Source: Acanthosepion lycidas (Eukaryota > Mollusca > Cephalopoda > Sepiida > Sepiidae). Taken from it: a DNA stretch of 64,000 nucleotides. How positions within the stretch are numbered: the first letter of the stretch is position 1; each line of letters opens with the position of its first letter. A program made the translations under genes and the position numbers. Shown here in pieces: positions 46,899 to 58,535 of the stretch. The notes beneath the pieces are model-generated. The model searched no databases, was not told where the DNA came from, and saw nothing but the letters and a program-made list of their open reading frames with translations. The DNA is taken from positions 55,630,443 to 55,694,442 of the forward strand of contig OZ010586.1 of NCBI GenBank assembly GCA_963932145.1, in the 5' to 3' direction.

Positions 46899-47105
46899 TA
46901 CTGTACATACTTGCAAATCATGAGACTTTTGAAAACCTAATTTTGAAGCTAATTTGAATATAGTGAATGAATATATAGTTTGGTCAATGTCATAGCCAAG
47001 GGCCACCAGTACATATTTTATATCTTGCATATGATGTGACCCCCCCTTAAAATTAGCTTCAAAATTAGGTCTTCAAAGTTGCATGAAACATGAGTATATA
47101 CAGTA
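46899..47105. mobile_element. 207-bp element with about 58-bp terminal inverted repeats
   Basis: The left arm TACTGTACATACTTGCAAAT continuing to CCTAATTTTGAAGCTAATTT is matched by the inverted right arm (47049-47105), which ends GAGTATATACAGTA. Arms pair over about 58 bp with roughly 80-85 percent identity by eye, and a loop of about 90 bp. No coding capacity. Confidence 0.75.
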
Positions 47106-47220
47106 AATATTTCAGAAATTAAATTTTACATTTGTTATTTTTTAAAAATATATTTAAGAAAACAATTCAATATTGCTTCCCCCTCTTTACTCACATCTGT
47201 AATCTCCTTACCACTTGACA

Positions 47221-47221
47221 G

Positions 47222-47249
<28 letters not shown>
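47221..47249. repeat. Poly(A) tract
   Basis: About 29 A, without an obvious adjacent retrotransposon 3' end. Confidence 0.85.
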
Positions 47250-47252
<3 letters not shown>

Positions 47253-47759
47253 ACAAAACTTTACTTGAATAACTAGACAATTTTAGTATAAAAACTACTG
47301 GCAAAAGAACTATTTATGAAGATTGCCACAAAAAAAAACAAAAAAAAAAAAAAACACAAAGTGGAAATAAATAAGAAAACAGGTGTTTTTAAAAGTTTGA
47401 CTTAAAGTTGAATATGCAAATTAGTTTTCTTCATTAAGCAAGAACCGAACCACTAATATAGAAAGCATACTGTGAAATATAAATGGAGGGGGTGTTAAGA
47501 ATGAAAACTCAAGATATAAATGTCAGTAATTTTGATAATTTTATGTAATATATGTATTCACACACCAATGTGCAACCAACTTTAATCCATACACACTAAA
47601 AATTAAGCCACTCCATCAGCTATGCCACAACTTAGAGTCAATATGTATTATGTATAAAGCAAGTGGTTTCTTTTCTTAGTATCTTACTCCAAATTAACAG
47701 CTGTTTAGCTAAGGCATTATTTTTATTGAACAAAATATTTACGATTTTGTTTTATTTTT

Positions 47760-48895
47760 TGCTATTTTTCTCAGATAGCTTCATAATATTAATCCTGGAG
47801 TTATCCCTGATTTTAGTGAAATTATTTAACTGCTGCCTGAAGTAGAAATCCTTCAAGTCTGTGAAAGATGTCAAGTGTATGTCCTGTTTTCAAGAATGTG
47901 GGTAAGTGCTCATCCCTATCACAGTATAGACCCATCAGCCCCTTCAGTGTCATTAGGTAACTTTTTGAAGCTATAATCACCAAGAAGGTTGTTGATCACC
48001 TCAGAAGGGACAACCTCTTGAATGACAAACAGTATGGGTTTCAATCGGCTTGGTCTACTGCTGATATCCTGCCATTACTCACAGAATCATCGAGACACTA
48101 CACAATAAATACATATCAAGGACAATCAAATTAGATATTTCAAAGGTCTTTGACAAGGTGTGGAATAAAGGGTTACTGCACAAGCTCACTTGTTATGGAA
48201 TCACTGATCATTTGTGAATATCTATGATGATAATACAATGGCACCTTCAAAACTCTAGATGACCAGAGCTTGGCAGCTGATCTCTCCTATGATCTAGCTC
48301 TAACAGCTCAGTGGAGGGAAAACTGGTTGGTCACATTCAGTACTTCAAAAACCAAACTTGTGACATTCCATCATCATCAAGTGGATCCAGAACATTCACC
48401 AATCACAATGAACAGGTGTTCCCTCAGGGAGGCCCTGTATCTTGAGCAGCTATTGGAACTCAACCCAGACCTCAAATGGCACTTGTACATACAATCCATT
48501 GGTAAAGATACTAGTTGGTACCCTGTATTGCTTCAGTAAGTACCTGACTCCTCCTGCTGTCCTCCACCTTTACAAGAGCCAAATCAGACCGAAAATGGAG
48601 TACTTTTGCCATATATGTACAAGAGCTGGCCAGTCTGCACTTTGCAGTCTCAATGAGAGCCCAAAAGGGTCTCTGTATCCTTGTGGGACAATTTCTTTCT
48701 CATAGAAGAAATGTCACAAGTCACTAGCTGCTCTACTGCTATATCCATGGAAAGTGTTCAGACAAACTACATTCCTTAGTTCCACTAGTTTTAACCTTCA
48801 TGGTTAAGACACGCCATGCCACACTCATTGTAGTGAACCACCCTCATTCCCTTCGTATTCAACTGATGAGATGTAAGTTCCACTGAAGCAGCTTT
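47760..48895 (+). pseudogene. LINE RT remnant (Jockey/CR1-like)
   Basis: Plus-strand fragments: PVFKNVG...SLSQYRPISPFSVIR-like wording at 47880-47960, IITKKVVDHLRRDNLLNDKQ-like around 47970-48030, YGFQSAWSTADILP, LDISKVFDKVWNKGLLHKL around 48130-48190, and QWRENWLVTFSTSKTKLVTF at 48312-48370. A YFCHICTRAGQSALCSLN block (48600-48660) is the RT thumb/C-terminal region. Frames change several times. Confidence 0.75.
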
Positions 48896-49310
48896 GTCTC
48901 ATAAAAAAAATAAATAAAATAATTCCATCCTCCAAGAACTTTTTAGCTTTATTAGCAAAAAGCTGCAATCTTTCAGGTAATTGAAATTCTTTTTAATTAG
49001 GGCAATTTTGTAAAGACTGGAATAAACAGTAGTCTGAAAATGCAATATTTTGTGAATATAGCAGAAGAGAAAAATCTTCCCCACTAAACTGCAACAATTT
49101 CTGGTCACTAAAGATGAATGCAACCATTCTTGATAAAATATTATGATCTTTTTTTGGACTAATTCCAGATGCTTGTTATTGATTGCTACCTTCAGTTGGT
49201 CCAATTAAGGGCAGCACTTCTTCAAATTAATTGTTTGCTTTTCCCAAAGAAACTTCTAGTAGAGGACTCCTTTCCAATGCCACTACAGAATCACCTTCTT
49301 TGAATGAAAA
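48895..49310 (-). pseudogene. Retroelement pol remnant (minus strand)
   Basis: A 101-residue minus frame begins MDQLKVAINNKHLELVQKKI and continues VTRNCCSLVGKIFLFCYIHK. It matches the plus-strand remnant at 29140-29570. The SLVGK block resembles RT/RNase H connection sequence in DIRS-like elements; class uncertain. Confidence 0.4.
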
Positions 49311-49329
49311 ATGGCTTGGATATGGTTAA

Positions 49330-50660
49330 AAGTGGTTTATTTCATTTGCCACATGAAAAAAAAAAAAAAAAAAAAAAAAAAACACAGACGGAAAAAAACA
49401 AGGACCTTTTTGTCATAATTAAATAAATAGGGCCCAGTATTTTTGTTTGTTTGTTTTGCTTAACTTATATGAAATCTATACATCAAAACAATATAATGAA
49501 GTTGGTGCAAATGATTTCCAATGCATGATTTAGATATTTTCAGCATATTGGCTATCTTCCATTTCATATAACATTGATTATTCTTAAGTAATGTCTTTAT
49601 TTGATTGTTATTAACCTCAACTGGTTTAACCAACTGTAGAGTGTCCTTCAGTAAAAAAATATTTTGCACAAAAACTCATAAGACACTTATGCAGTCATCA
49701 CAAGTGCCTTCATTATAAAGTGCAGTCATTATAAAGCACACTAACCCTATTTATATTTCAATCATATTTTTACCTCATGAAAAAGAGATAATAAAAAGGC
49801 AAATTTTGACGAAAGACAGAATTAAAAGTAATCATTTTAAATGAATTTAGTTAAAACTAAACACTCCTAATGCCATCCACTGGCAAAAATAGAAGTAGTC
49901 TTTTAGATTTCACTATCTATAAGGAAGGTTCAACTGCGAAGTGAAAATGTTCTTTTCAGTTGATCCTTGAAGAATATTAAAAATGCATTCTTTGTTCTTT
50001 TCATTTCAACTAAAGTGTGCATGTGCACAAAACATTAGTTGTGCCATAAAAAAATGACTGTAATATTTAAATTTTTGATATATTATAAGTAAAATGTAAT
50101 TATGAAATTACTTTATGCTTAGCTAAAAATAACAGAAAATTCTATCTATTACATCATCAGAAAGGTCCACTATATCAAGATAGGAAATTCATCCATGTTG
50201 TAAACTGTTATGGTGACATAGAAAAGGTCTTTCTTTTTATCTCTCTCATACACACACACAAACATGCTGAATTTTATGTGTGTGTTGACAGCAATTGGGA
50301 GAGCAACATCTTTTATTCAAAGAGTGATATTTAAAAAATGTATGTTTTAAAAAGATTTTTTACAGAGTCTTACATTTCCAAGTTTTTCAGTATTGTAAAC
50401 AATCAGAAAAACTTTAAAATGTTTTCTCTGCTATAAATTAATTAATTTTTAATGAATTTGATAATCTATAATTTAACACAAAAATAAAGCTTTAAGTTTA
50501 TGTAGTCCAGTGTAATTTTTATAATACTAAAATTACTATGTTTATTGATTTATTTAACTTTAAGTACAGCGCAAAAACATAACACTTACTGTTTGAATGA
50601 TGAAAACACTGGCCATTCTGTATTAAGTGAAATATATATTTAATAAAAGTTATGTGCACC
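49330..50660. other. Intron, no recognisable element
   Basis: Contains a 23-bp poly(A) tract at 49359-49381 and short AC/TG runs near 50250-50285. Nothing else supported. Confidence 0.5.
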
Positions 50661-50663
50661 TAC

Positions 50664-50783
50664 CAGAAGTGATACTGATATTAGGCATTGATTGACTAAT
50701 ACACACATCATTTTCCAAACATTGGGCTTCAGTAGCAGTCTCCACACTATCATGTAGGGAGCTGTCTTGATTATGTAAGGCGT
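50664..50783 (-). CDS. OSBPL9: ORP9 exon: linker, first exon shared by both predicted isoforms
   Basis: A 120-bp exon after tgttttttccag, ending at gtaggtgc. Entered and left in phase 1, encoding ALHNQDSSLHDSVETATEAQ then CLENDVCISQSMPNISITS. It is a Ser/Asp/Glu-rich, probably disordered linker. The frame is open for its full length only in this phase, and continues into the FFAT exon as G-SVVSNPNG. Both the 61212-61305 exon and the candidate alternative first exon at 54288-54297 deliver the required phase 1. Confidence 0.87.
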
Positions 50784-51119
50784 CTGGAAAAAACAAAGAA
50801 ATTTTCTTTTTTAAGGTAGAATTGATTATTCAAAGAAACATCAAAATAAATTTTGAAATACAGCACTGAAATAATTAAAATAATTTGACAAAATAAAATG
50901 TACCCACGGGAATGAAACAATAAAGAACACTATGATGATGAAATTTAAAAAAAAAAATGATCAAAAAAAAGTATTTTCAGAAAATAATTAAAAGTTGATT
51001 TGTAATCAAATTTATCAAATAAGGTAAATTTTCTTTAAGTCTCTCAACTGCACAGGCTGGTAAACATAAATGTCCACTAAAGTAATGGGAAATTATAAAG
51101 AGAGTGTTGAAAGGTTCTG

Positions 51120-51170
51120 AAGCACTTCCCAAAATCAATATCGCTAAAATACTGATTTTGGGAAAAGGGT
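51120..51170. repeat. Short perfect-stem hairpin
   Basis: CTTCCCAAAATCA and TGATTTTGGGAAAAG flank a loop of about 17 bases. The following GGGTGGGTCAGACTGAAC resembles the interior of the MITE at 42168, so this may be a degraded relative. Confidence 0.4.
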
Positions 51171-51199
51171 GGGTCAGACTGAACATTATACAGAAGAAT

Positions 51200-54100
51200 G
51201 GATAACTTATCTACAAACAAATGAGTAATATTTCAGTATATAATGTTTTAATCCAAAAACACTGCAAAGGAAAGATTGCCAAATTATATTACAAGGTAAA
51301 GTTTTCGTTTTTCTTTATCAATAAAATTATTGATAAGACTTTTTTTTAATATACCAAATGTTTGTCGGCATCAAATCTAATATAAAAAGGTAGTTTAAGA
51401 GGCAAGAAGAAGAGTTAGGTTTAATCTTCTACACTTCCTTGTTTTAAGAGAAAGCATCATATATTCTAATCTAATGGATTCCTATATAATTTCTTATTTT
51501 TTATTTATATAGATTTATAAAGACTTGGCAGAAATTTTAAAAATTTTAAAGTGCTGTCTACCAAAAAGATGAAATACACGTGTTTTTTTTTTTTGTTTTT
51601 TTTTTTAATATTATCCCTTTAAATTTAGATTTTGTGTTGACAAACTTGGAAAGAAAGGAAAAAGCAAATTTTTATAAATTTGATAAAAATAAAAAAATTC
51701 AAATTTTTAAACCATAAGTTATTTTTTAAAATCTTGATCTGACAATTCAGATTTTTAGGAAACATTTAAAATGTTCAAAAACAGTAAAAAATGGCTTTTT
51801 CTTGTAAAGTGAAACAGAAATAATTGCTCAACAATCACTTGTACATTTTTAAAATACAAGTAACAATGCATCTGTCTGTATTCATTCCCTTACGTGTTTC
51901 TAGAGAAGGTGTAAAAATTTAAATTATTTGAAAGTTCTTAGTTTTATAATACCTCAACATAGGGAATAAAAACTTGGCTCATTTATGGAATCTTTTACAA
52001 GAATAATAACAGTAGACTAGACACCAAAAATGATCAAACCAATTTTTGTTCAAATAATCACTTGCCGGATTATGTATTTAAAAACTGTCTGCATAATTAA
52101 ACAAGATAAAAAGTAGTTGAATATTACCTTTCTTTATGCTACTCATGAACCAAACATGTAAACAACAGACCTACAGTACGAGCGCATAAGACATGTATTT
52201 TTTTTTTTCGAAGACGTTAAGATTCACATGCAGGTATTTAGTTTAAAAAAAACTAAATAACTAAAACTATTTCCAATTATAAATCTTTCAGAATTTCATT
52301 CAAAGGATTGTTGTCCACTGTAATATCCAAAACAAAGAATTTTTTTATTTTACATTTCTTAAAAGTAGAAAGAATATTCTCCTTTGCAAGAAAATTTTTA
52401 ATGGCTTTTTTTGGCTGAGAGGCAACTGAAATGCATGTTGTAAGTTTTACTTTTAAGCCAACAATTGAAAATGTTTTTATAATCTACACTGGTTCCTACA
52501 GTTCAATGATATTTTTAACATCACTTTCTAGCAGAAATGCAGGAACATTTTTCATGCTTACTTTTTCTAAAGAGAAAAAAAATGCAAGTAGGTAGTTTAC
52601 TTGATAAATGGTTAGCTGCTACACCTTATTTCACACAGTATATAATGTGAAATCTTCCCATAGAAAAGAACTCTTTAGACTAGAGAGGGTTTCTAAAGTA
52701 AAAAGTTCAATTAGATCAACATTGACAGACATTAAGTCCGTTTTTAATTCACATTCAAATGATTAGTAACTATCAGTTTCTGTTATATCAATTAATAACA
52801 GTTGTTCTGGCAGTTATTTTTATTTATTTTTTTAATAATTTCTTTTATATTTTACTTTTTATTGCAAGTCATTTTCTCCTAAATTATTTGATTTGATAAA
52901 GAGAACTCAAGAAACTAGAATTGTTACTTTTATGACAAATGTTTAAAATAAATAAACCTAAAAAACTAATTAATAAATAAAAGATTAAAATTTTAAATTT
53001 AAATTCAATGTTAAATATTGTAATTTAAAAAATCCTGAGAACATTTTATTGAACTGTTGAAAAAATAGTTATAGGAAGGAAATGTTTGTTCAGAAGTAGT
53101 GAAGTTCTCTCTGATGATAGCATTTTTTTTGACATGTATCTTCTTGAATCAGTGTTAAATGGAAAAATGAATAAGTTGTGCACTGCATGATGTAATCATC
53201 TATAAAATTTGTAGAGTACGCAAAAGGACATTTTATACAACTACAGATTATCATTTAAAGGTTAAAAAGATAATAGGAAAAAAGAAAATGACACCGAATC
53301 TGATAAGAACGTGGAGAAAATTGTTTTCGGAAACAACATATACTTTTTTCAGTTTTTTGTACTTCTGCTCAAATCAATCAATAGACTTTCATAATTATTT
53401 TTCAAAACTGTAGATTAGTGATATTATCCCCAGTCAAAGATGGAGAATGCATAAAAAAATAGATGATTGAAAGGAAATTTAATAAGGATTGGTAAAAAAA
53501 TAAGCTAAAAATAAAAATAAAAAAGGAGGAGAGTTAACTTAAAATTAAAAATAATCTCGTTACTGAATTATATGCAGGTTTAAATAACTAGAGTCGAATA
53601 AATGAATTCAGCACAAAAATTATATTTAATTAGTGATAGGTGATCTAAAAGTTTCATTTTGCTTAAACAAAGTATCTCATTCACCAAATAAACGTTTATT
53701 TTGGAGTACTCAACTGTAACTTTTTACTGTTTTTACAAGACAGTACAAAAATATGAAACGATAAAAACGAGTTTCATTAAGTGGAAGTCTCTCTCTCTCT
53801 CTAATTCCTTTTGATTTTCAACTAAATCAGCTGATTACAGAACCAATAATGTTTAAAAATAAATATTAAGAATCTGACAATGATTTGGTTGTGGAGGAAT
53901 CACGAATAATCCACAATTATGCTTTAAATTATTTAATTTTTACATGCATCAGTGTACAACACATTTTTACCTACCTATGCAAAAGTAAAACCTAAGTTTT
54001 GCATACTTATATGATATATTACCACTCCTTCATTCAATTACATTAACAAAGCAATTAAACACAATAGAGCTTTATTATTAGTTTTCTATCCACCAACAAG

Positions 54101-54280
54101 ACGATGCAAAATAAAAACGAATATGCAAATATTCACTGACGACAATAAAATTATAAAGCAAAGAAATAAATTTAGTTCTGTTTTACAGGAGCCTACCACT
54201 CAGTACCAGTAAAAATCTCTCGTCTTTCTTATCACGTATGTTATGCATACTGTATACTTAGAGAACTTTCTTTTTTTCTT
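51200..54280. other. Intron, no recognisable element
   Basis: AT-rich, with T runs at 51581-51606 and 52199-52209 and a CT run at 53793-53802. No coding or paired repeats seen. Confidence 0.5.
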
Positions 54281-54287
54281 TACTTAC

Positions 54288-54297
54288 GTTTCGCCAT
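54288..54297 (-). CDS. OSBPL9: Candidate alternative first coding exon (short ORP9 isoform)
   Basis: The minus strand reads AAACTATGGCGAAAC followed by gtaagtaaag. The ATG has A at -3 and G at +4 (strong Kozak), an in-frame TAA lies six bases upstream (TAA ACT ATG), and the donor leaves phase 1. Spliced to the 50783 exon it gives MAKHALHNQDSS with no stop. From family knowledge, vertebrate OSBPL9 makes a short form (ORP9S) that lacks the PH domain from an alternative start; this exon would give the same arrangement. Only three codons long, so chance cannot be excluded. Confidence 0.6.
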
Positions 54298-55950
54298 AGT
54301 TTAAAAAGTCGAAAAGATCGATACAACAGCTATCACTTAAAAAAAAAAAAAAAAAAAAAAACTAAAATCACACACTGACTGATACAAATCTATATTTCCC
54401 CCCCCCCAAAAAAAAAATGCATTTAAAAAAAAAATAAATATAAAGTTGTAAAAATGACAACTAGTGGTCAATGAATCATGGCTTTAAAAAAAGTGGCGTG
54501 ATGAAAGACATAATAAAAAGGTGAGGCCATGTCTCCATATCGTACATGAATGTTGTGTATTGAATTAGTAGTAAGTAGTAGTAATAGTGACTTGTTAAAA
54601 GGAAACCAGCAGCCGAAGTGGGCGGTGCCCAATTTGCGTTTGTGTGCGCTATGTCGACCAGTTATTCAGGGTGTAATTCAATAATCTGTCCTTGAAAGGA
54701 TGAGGAGAGGGAAAAAGGCTCCATTCTGAAGTCCTCCTCAGTTACAAAATGTGGAGATGGTTGCACTTGTTGATAAGAAACTCAGACTTATTTCAAAACC
54801 AACTGATTGTTGTGGAGAATTAAAAGAACAAAAAATCCACTGCAAAGAATTAAGTTTTAGTGTAAAAAAAAAAAATAGATTATAAAAAAAAATTATAACA
54901 AATGATTCGTGCTCGGGCTGACGTCCGTTTTTTTGTTCCTGTCAAAAAAAAAAAAAAAAAAAAAGTTTTGTCATAATCTCTGACTTAACGGAACCAATTA
55001 ATTTCGATAAAAAAAAAAAAAAAAAAAGAAATAATTAACGAATAATGCTATGGAAAAAAACAAAAACAAACTGACCATTGAGTCCAATGATTTGCCTTTA
55101 AGACCGCGACAACGATGATAGAAAAGCTGCAAATCAGCACGTGGCACCTTCAACCATATGTTTTTTGTTTTGGTACTTTTACACCCCCACCATACTCTTC
55201 TTATTCAGTTAATCAGCTATCAAAAAGGAGAAAGACTTATTTTCCTTCGATTATGGTCTCATAAACAAATCGATTTTATAAATTACGTTTTCATCGCAGA
55301 TTGTGAATACATGAAAATAGAATAAAATTTAAACATTATCAAGCCTTCACAAGCTCAAGCACCCAATAATTCTGTAACATGAGAACCACCGGAAAAATTT
55401 CGTTCTCTTAGTCTTGAACAAATGAAGTCGAACAAACCAAAAAGTTACCGTTCTCATTAAAAAAAGAAAAAAAAACAAAAACGGAAAAACACTGTCTCTC
55501 TTTCTCACAAAGTCAAACAGGGACAAGAAGATCTTTTTACGCGAGCAAGAAACAAGTAGCCGGCGAAATAGCCCAGTTCCGTGTTGTTGGTATTTATTGT
55601 TTTGAAGAGAGGATTACTTTTCTACTAAAGTTTGTCATTAAGAACTACTTACTGTAATCATTACGAAGCCGGTATATCGAGCATCATAACTATTAAATAA
55701 TACTCCATTTGTGTTGCGAAGTTGTGATGATTGTATGTTTACTGATACATGAAAAAAAAAATACTGTATGTTCTTGTAAAACGTCAGCCAGTCGACTGAG
55801 ACAGCGTTGTACCGAATCAAAAAAGAAAGTTACCCCCACTCCTAGCTTTCTTATAATGCCGTTATAATAATAAAAAAAAAAAGGAAGTAGTAGATTCGTA
55901 GGCGATTTCGTCCGAAAATTTTAAATTGGTGTCTTTTACACGAAGCAATA
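54298..55950 (-). promoter_or_regulatory. Candidate internal promoter / 5' UTR, relatively CpG-rich
   Basis: Compared with the surrounding intron this stretch holds many more CpG dinucleotides (clusters at about 54610-54660, 54905-54930, 55105-55145, 55385-55480, 55540-55580 and 55790-55920) and fewer recognisable repeats. It lies immediately upstream of the predicted short-isoform ATG. A, C and T homopolymers interrupt it. No specific TSS or TATA is claimed. Confidence 0.5.
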
Positions 55951-56317
55951 TTTTAAAACGAAAAATATTAGTGCCCATGTTAATTTATGGTAAAAAATGT
56001 TTCATCGTAAACATTTTTATGACATGTCCTTCAATGGGTAATGTTTGTTTTTTTAACTTTAAAAAGTAATTGTTCTCACAGATACAAAACAAAAAACAAC
56101 AAACTAAAAAAAAACAAATAACAAGACAGAGTCCATCCCAAAAAATGAGAGGAAAAAACAAAACAGAGGGAGACAGGGAAATGTACAATAATAACGAGGA
56201 GAAAACGCATTTTTATTTTCATGTCTGGTAGTCGACTATGTGTTCAAAAGGGCCACCTTGCACAGAACCCATAGAAAGCTGGTCTTGCAGACTATTTGCT
56301 TGTAAAAGTTAATCATC

Positions 56318-56341
56318 TTTTTTTTTTTTTTTTTTTTTTTT
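56318..56341. repeat. Poly(T) tract
   Basis: About 23 T. No adjacent retroelement end recognised. Confidence 0.85.
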
Positions 56342-56861
56342 ACACAAAACATTATCAACTAAGTAATGATGATGCCACAGACATAATCAGCTATAAAAAA
56401 AATAATTTTATAGTGATGGGGTCAACGTTAAATATAAAAATATAATTTCATTGCAAAAAGTATCATGACTGAACATGTAGAAAAAAAATTCAGTTTCAAC
56501 TTTCAAGTGTCTCCAAAAAGAAAGGGAGAGAGAGAGAAAAACATTTTAAAAGTTTAAAATGTATTTTATTTTAGAAATCAAAAATCTTTCTTGAAGCTTT
56601 TATTTTTATTTCCAATAAGCAAAATACTTTGCTGTATTTCAAATTGACTTGGAATTAATTTTTTTTATTATCACTAAAATCATTCATATAGACAAATCTG
56701 TCAACACTCATTTTTATTAAAAAAATCTTTCAAAAATAGAATATACTTTTCTGAAACTTTATTTGAGGAATATTAACTGATTTAAAGCATAATTAATCTG
56801 ATTTGAAACAAATATTATTTACTTTAAGTTTAAAATAACACAGAAATGCATTTTTAAAAAC

Positions 56862-56876
56862 AAATATTAGCTGTGT
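56862..56876. repeat. 15-bp target-site duplication, left
   Basis: AAATATTAGCTGTGT, repeated exactly at 57911-57925. Confidence 0.8.
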
Positions 56877-57144
56877 CTGTCTATATTTCTGAGATGACGT
56901 ATTATGTACAGTATTTACATTATTCGGACTATTGTTCTCATCTTTGTCGCCATATTTATCACAACGTTTCGGCCGTTGTACGCTCCGGCCTTCTTCAGGT
57001 GGTTGAAATTTCGAACTGAACCCTTTATCATACAAAGGATCTGTGGTCCATATAACATAAGGACAACATTCAAAAGCTTGACAACACTTCGCAGATATCT
57101 CTCTCAAGTGAGACCCCCCATAGAGGAGAACATGACTAAAGATT

Positions 57145-57467
57145 GTGTGTACGTACGCTAACCCATGCAGCTGCGGAAAGGAATATAAAGGAGAGACAGG
57201 CCACCCCCTCAAGGTAAGGCTTCAAGAACACCAGAAAGCTGTAACACGAGGAAATCAGGCATGGCTGACCACATATGGAGAGAGAAGGGAGATCACCGTC
57301 CCCTGTGGGATCATGTTGAGATCATAGACAGGGAACACCATTGGAAAATTCGTAAACTTAAGGAATCAGCACATATGCTAGGCCACAAAAATCTCCTGAG
57401 CCGACCAAGCATAGAAATAAATACAATATGGGAACCAGTAATAAGGAGTGCCAGAGAAAAGCAATGA
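57145..57467 (+). pseudogene. Penelope GIY-YIG endonuclease, frameshifted
   Basis: Two overlapping frames (57145-57327 and 57261-57467) hold one GIY-YIG domain. Conserved: the CxC, GET and VRLQEHQKAV region, then the W-rich DHIWREKGDHRPLW block, then the KLKESAHML tail. Penelope uses this nuclease to cut target DNA during insertion. Confidence 0.85.
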
Positions 57468-57602
57468 TAACAAAGTTGGAATATGAGCTCTGGTAAAAAC
57501 ATGCAATGATAACAGCAGAATTGCAATATGAGCACTGGTAAAAATGGTTGCTGAAAACATTAGGTTTATAATACCCAGAAATTCATACCCAGATGTCCTC
57601 AA

Positions 57603-57680
57603 GGACACAGTGGATAAAGGCGTTGGTTAGATCCAGTCACAGACCCAAAGAGTGTGAGTTCAATACCCGGTTAAGGCAGT
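57603..57680 (+). repeat. tRNA-like (SINE-type) promoter within PLE copy B
   Basis: CACAGTGGATAAAGGCGTTG (A-box-like) and GTGTGAGTTCAATACCCGG (B-box-like) at near-tRNA spacing. The same block is present in both arms of copy A, but here only at the 3' side. Confidence 0.6.
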
Positions 57681-57929
57681 GGAGAACTTTCAGAGGGAAA
57701 ATTAGCAGGAGATAACTGATAAGCGACATCCATCAAACTTATGTGTGTATGTCTGTGGCACGTGGAACTAGAACAGTCTAGTGATCAAAATAAAGGGTTC
57801 AGTTCGAAATTCCAACAACCTGAAGAAGGCCGGAGCATACAACGGCTGAAACATTGTGATAAATATGGCGACAAAGATGAGGACAATAGTCCGAATAATG
57901 TAAATACTGTAAATATTAGCTGTGTTTTT

Positions 57930-58455
57930 ACAGGATTGATAAGTGACAGGTTTATTGTTATTCTATAGAGATTTTATTTATAATTTAAGAAAATGGCATG
58001 AGCACCTTTTTTTAAGTACTCAGTAATCTTAAAAATGTTGCAAAATATTCTCTGTAAACTAATCTTAGGAATGTTGACTTTAACTTTTTTTTATTATAGT
58101 CATTAGTTTTATTTTTTGATAATGTTGTATATGGTCATCCATACTTAAAAAAAAAAACAGAACATTTATACACTAAAAAAAAAAAAAAAAAAAAAAAAAA
58201 TTAAAAATTTTAAAAATCTTGGTGCATCCATTTTTGATTAGTAAATATAGTTTTCACTTAATAACAATATCACTTAATACAATTAAAGTAAAGCTTAATT
58301 TTAAAAGATTTGAAACTTTAAAAATTTAAGTAATTATTATAATTAAAATTTAAAAAAAAAAAAAAAAAAAAGAAACAATTCTTGTAAAAATTCATTATGC
58401 ATTGAATTTTTTTCCTTTAAGACAATAGTGTCTTTAATAAATCTTATTTATGAAA
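57930..58455. other. Intron, A-rich tracts only
   Basis: A runs at 58147-58158, 58177-58200 and 58351-58371. No element recognised. Confidence 0.5.
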
Positions 58456-58461
58456 GTATTA

Positions 58462-58535
58462 GGTTGGTGCAAAAATGATGTCGTTTTCTCACATATGTTA
58501 CTATGTGAGAAAACGACATTATTTTTGCACCAAAC
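58462..58535. mobile_element. MADE1-like mariner MITE (74 bp hairpin), TA-flanked
   Basis: GGTTGGTGCAAAAATGATGT at the left pairs with the inverted right end ATTTTTGCACCAAAC. TA at 58460-58461 and 58536-58537 are target duplications. Same length as the copy at 14687-14760, with several differences. The palindrome could form a hairpin of about 30 bp stem. Confidence 0.88.

Larger units (their letters stand above)
56877..57910 (+). mobile_element. Penelope-like element copy B with exact 15-bp target duplication
   Basis: Inverted arms of about 120 bp (about 56905-57027 and 57792-57910) share the CGGCC, CTTCAGGT, AACTGAACCCTTTAT and AATAGTCCGAATAATGTA blocks. Between them the plus strand carries the end of the Penelope protein: IRTTFKSLTTLRRYLSQVRP (57045-57110), then CSCGKEYKGETGHPLKVRLQ (57165-57225, GIY-YIG), MADHIWREKGDHRPLWDHVE (57261-57320), and HMLGHKNLLSRPSIEINTIW (57370-57430). 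A frameshift splits the two open frames near 57260. The RT is missing, so the copy is 5'-truncated. After the ORF come two tandem copies of a 43-bp unit (about 57465-57550). Confidence 0.9.

Noticed and set aside
54914-55050. Long poly(A) runs as retrotransposon tails
   Set aside because: No LINE or SINE body precedes them on either strand; A/T runs are frequent across the window.
55638-55820. 60-residue minus frame as a coding first exon for ORP9
   Set aside because: No donor in a suitable phase and no similarity to ORP N-termini; more likely 5' UTR or chance.
55985-56188. Minus frame with a signal-peptide-like Phe/Leu run
   Set aside because: Composition is explained by A-rich plus-strand DNA; there is no further support.
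57603-57680. A functional tRNA gene
   Set aside because: A- and B-box-like words are present, but no acceptor stem or anticodon arm pairs; the same block sits in PLE copy A, so it is a tRNA-derived repeat.
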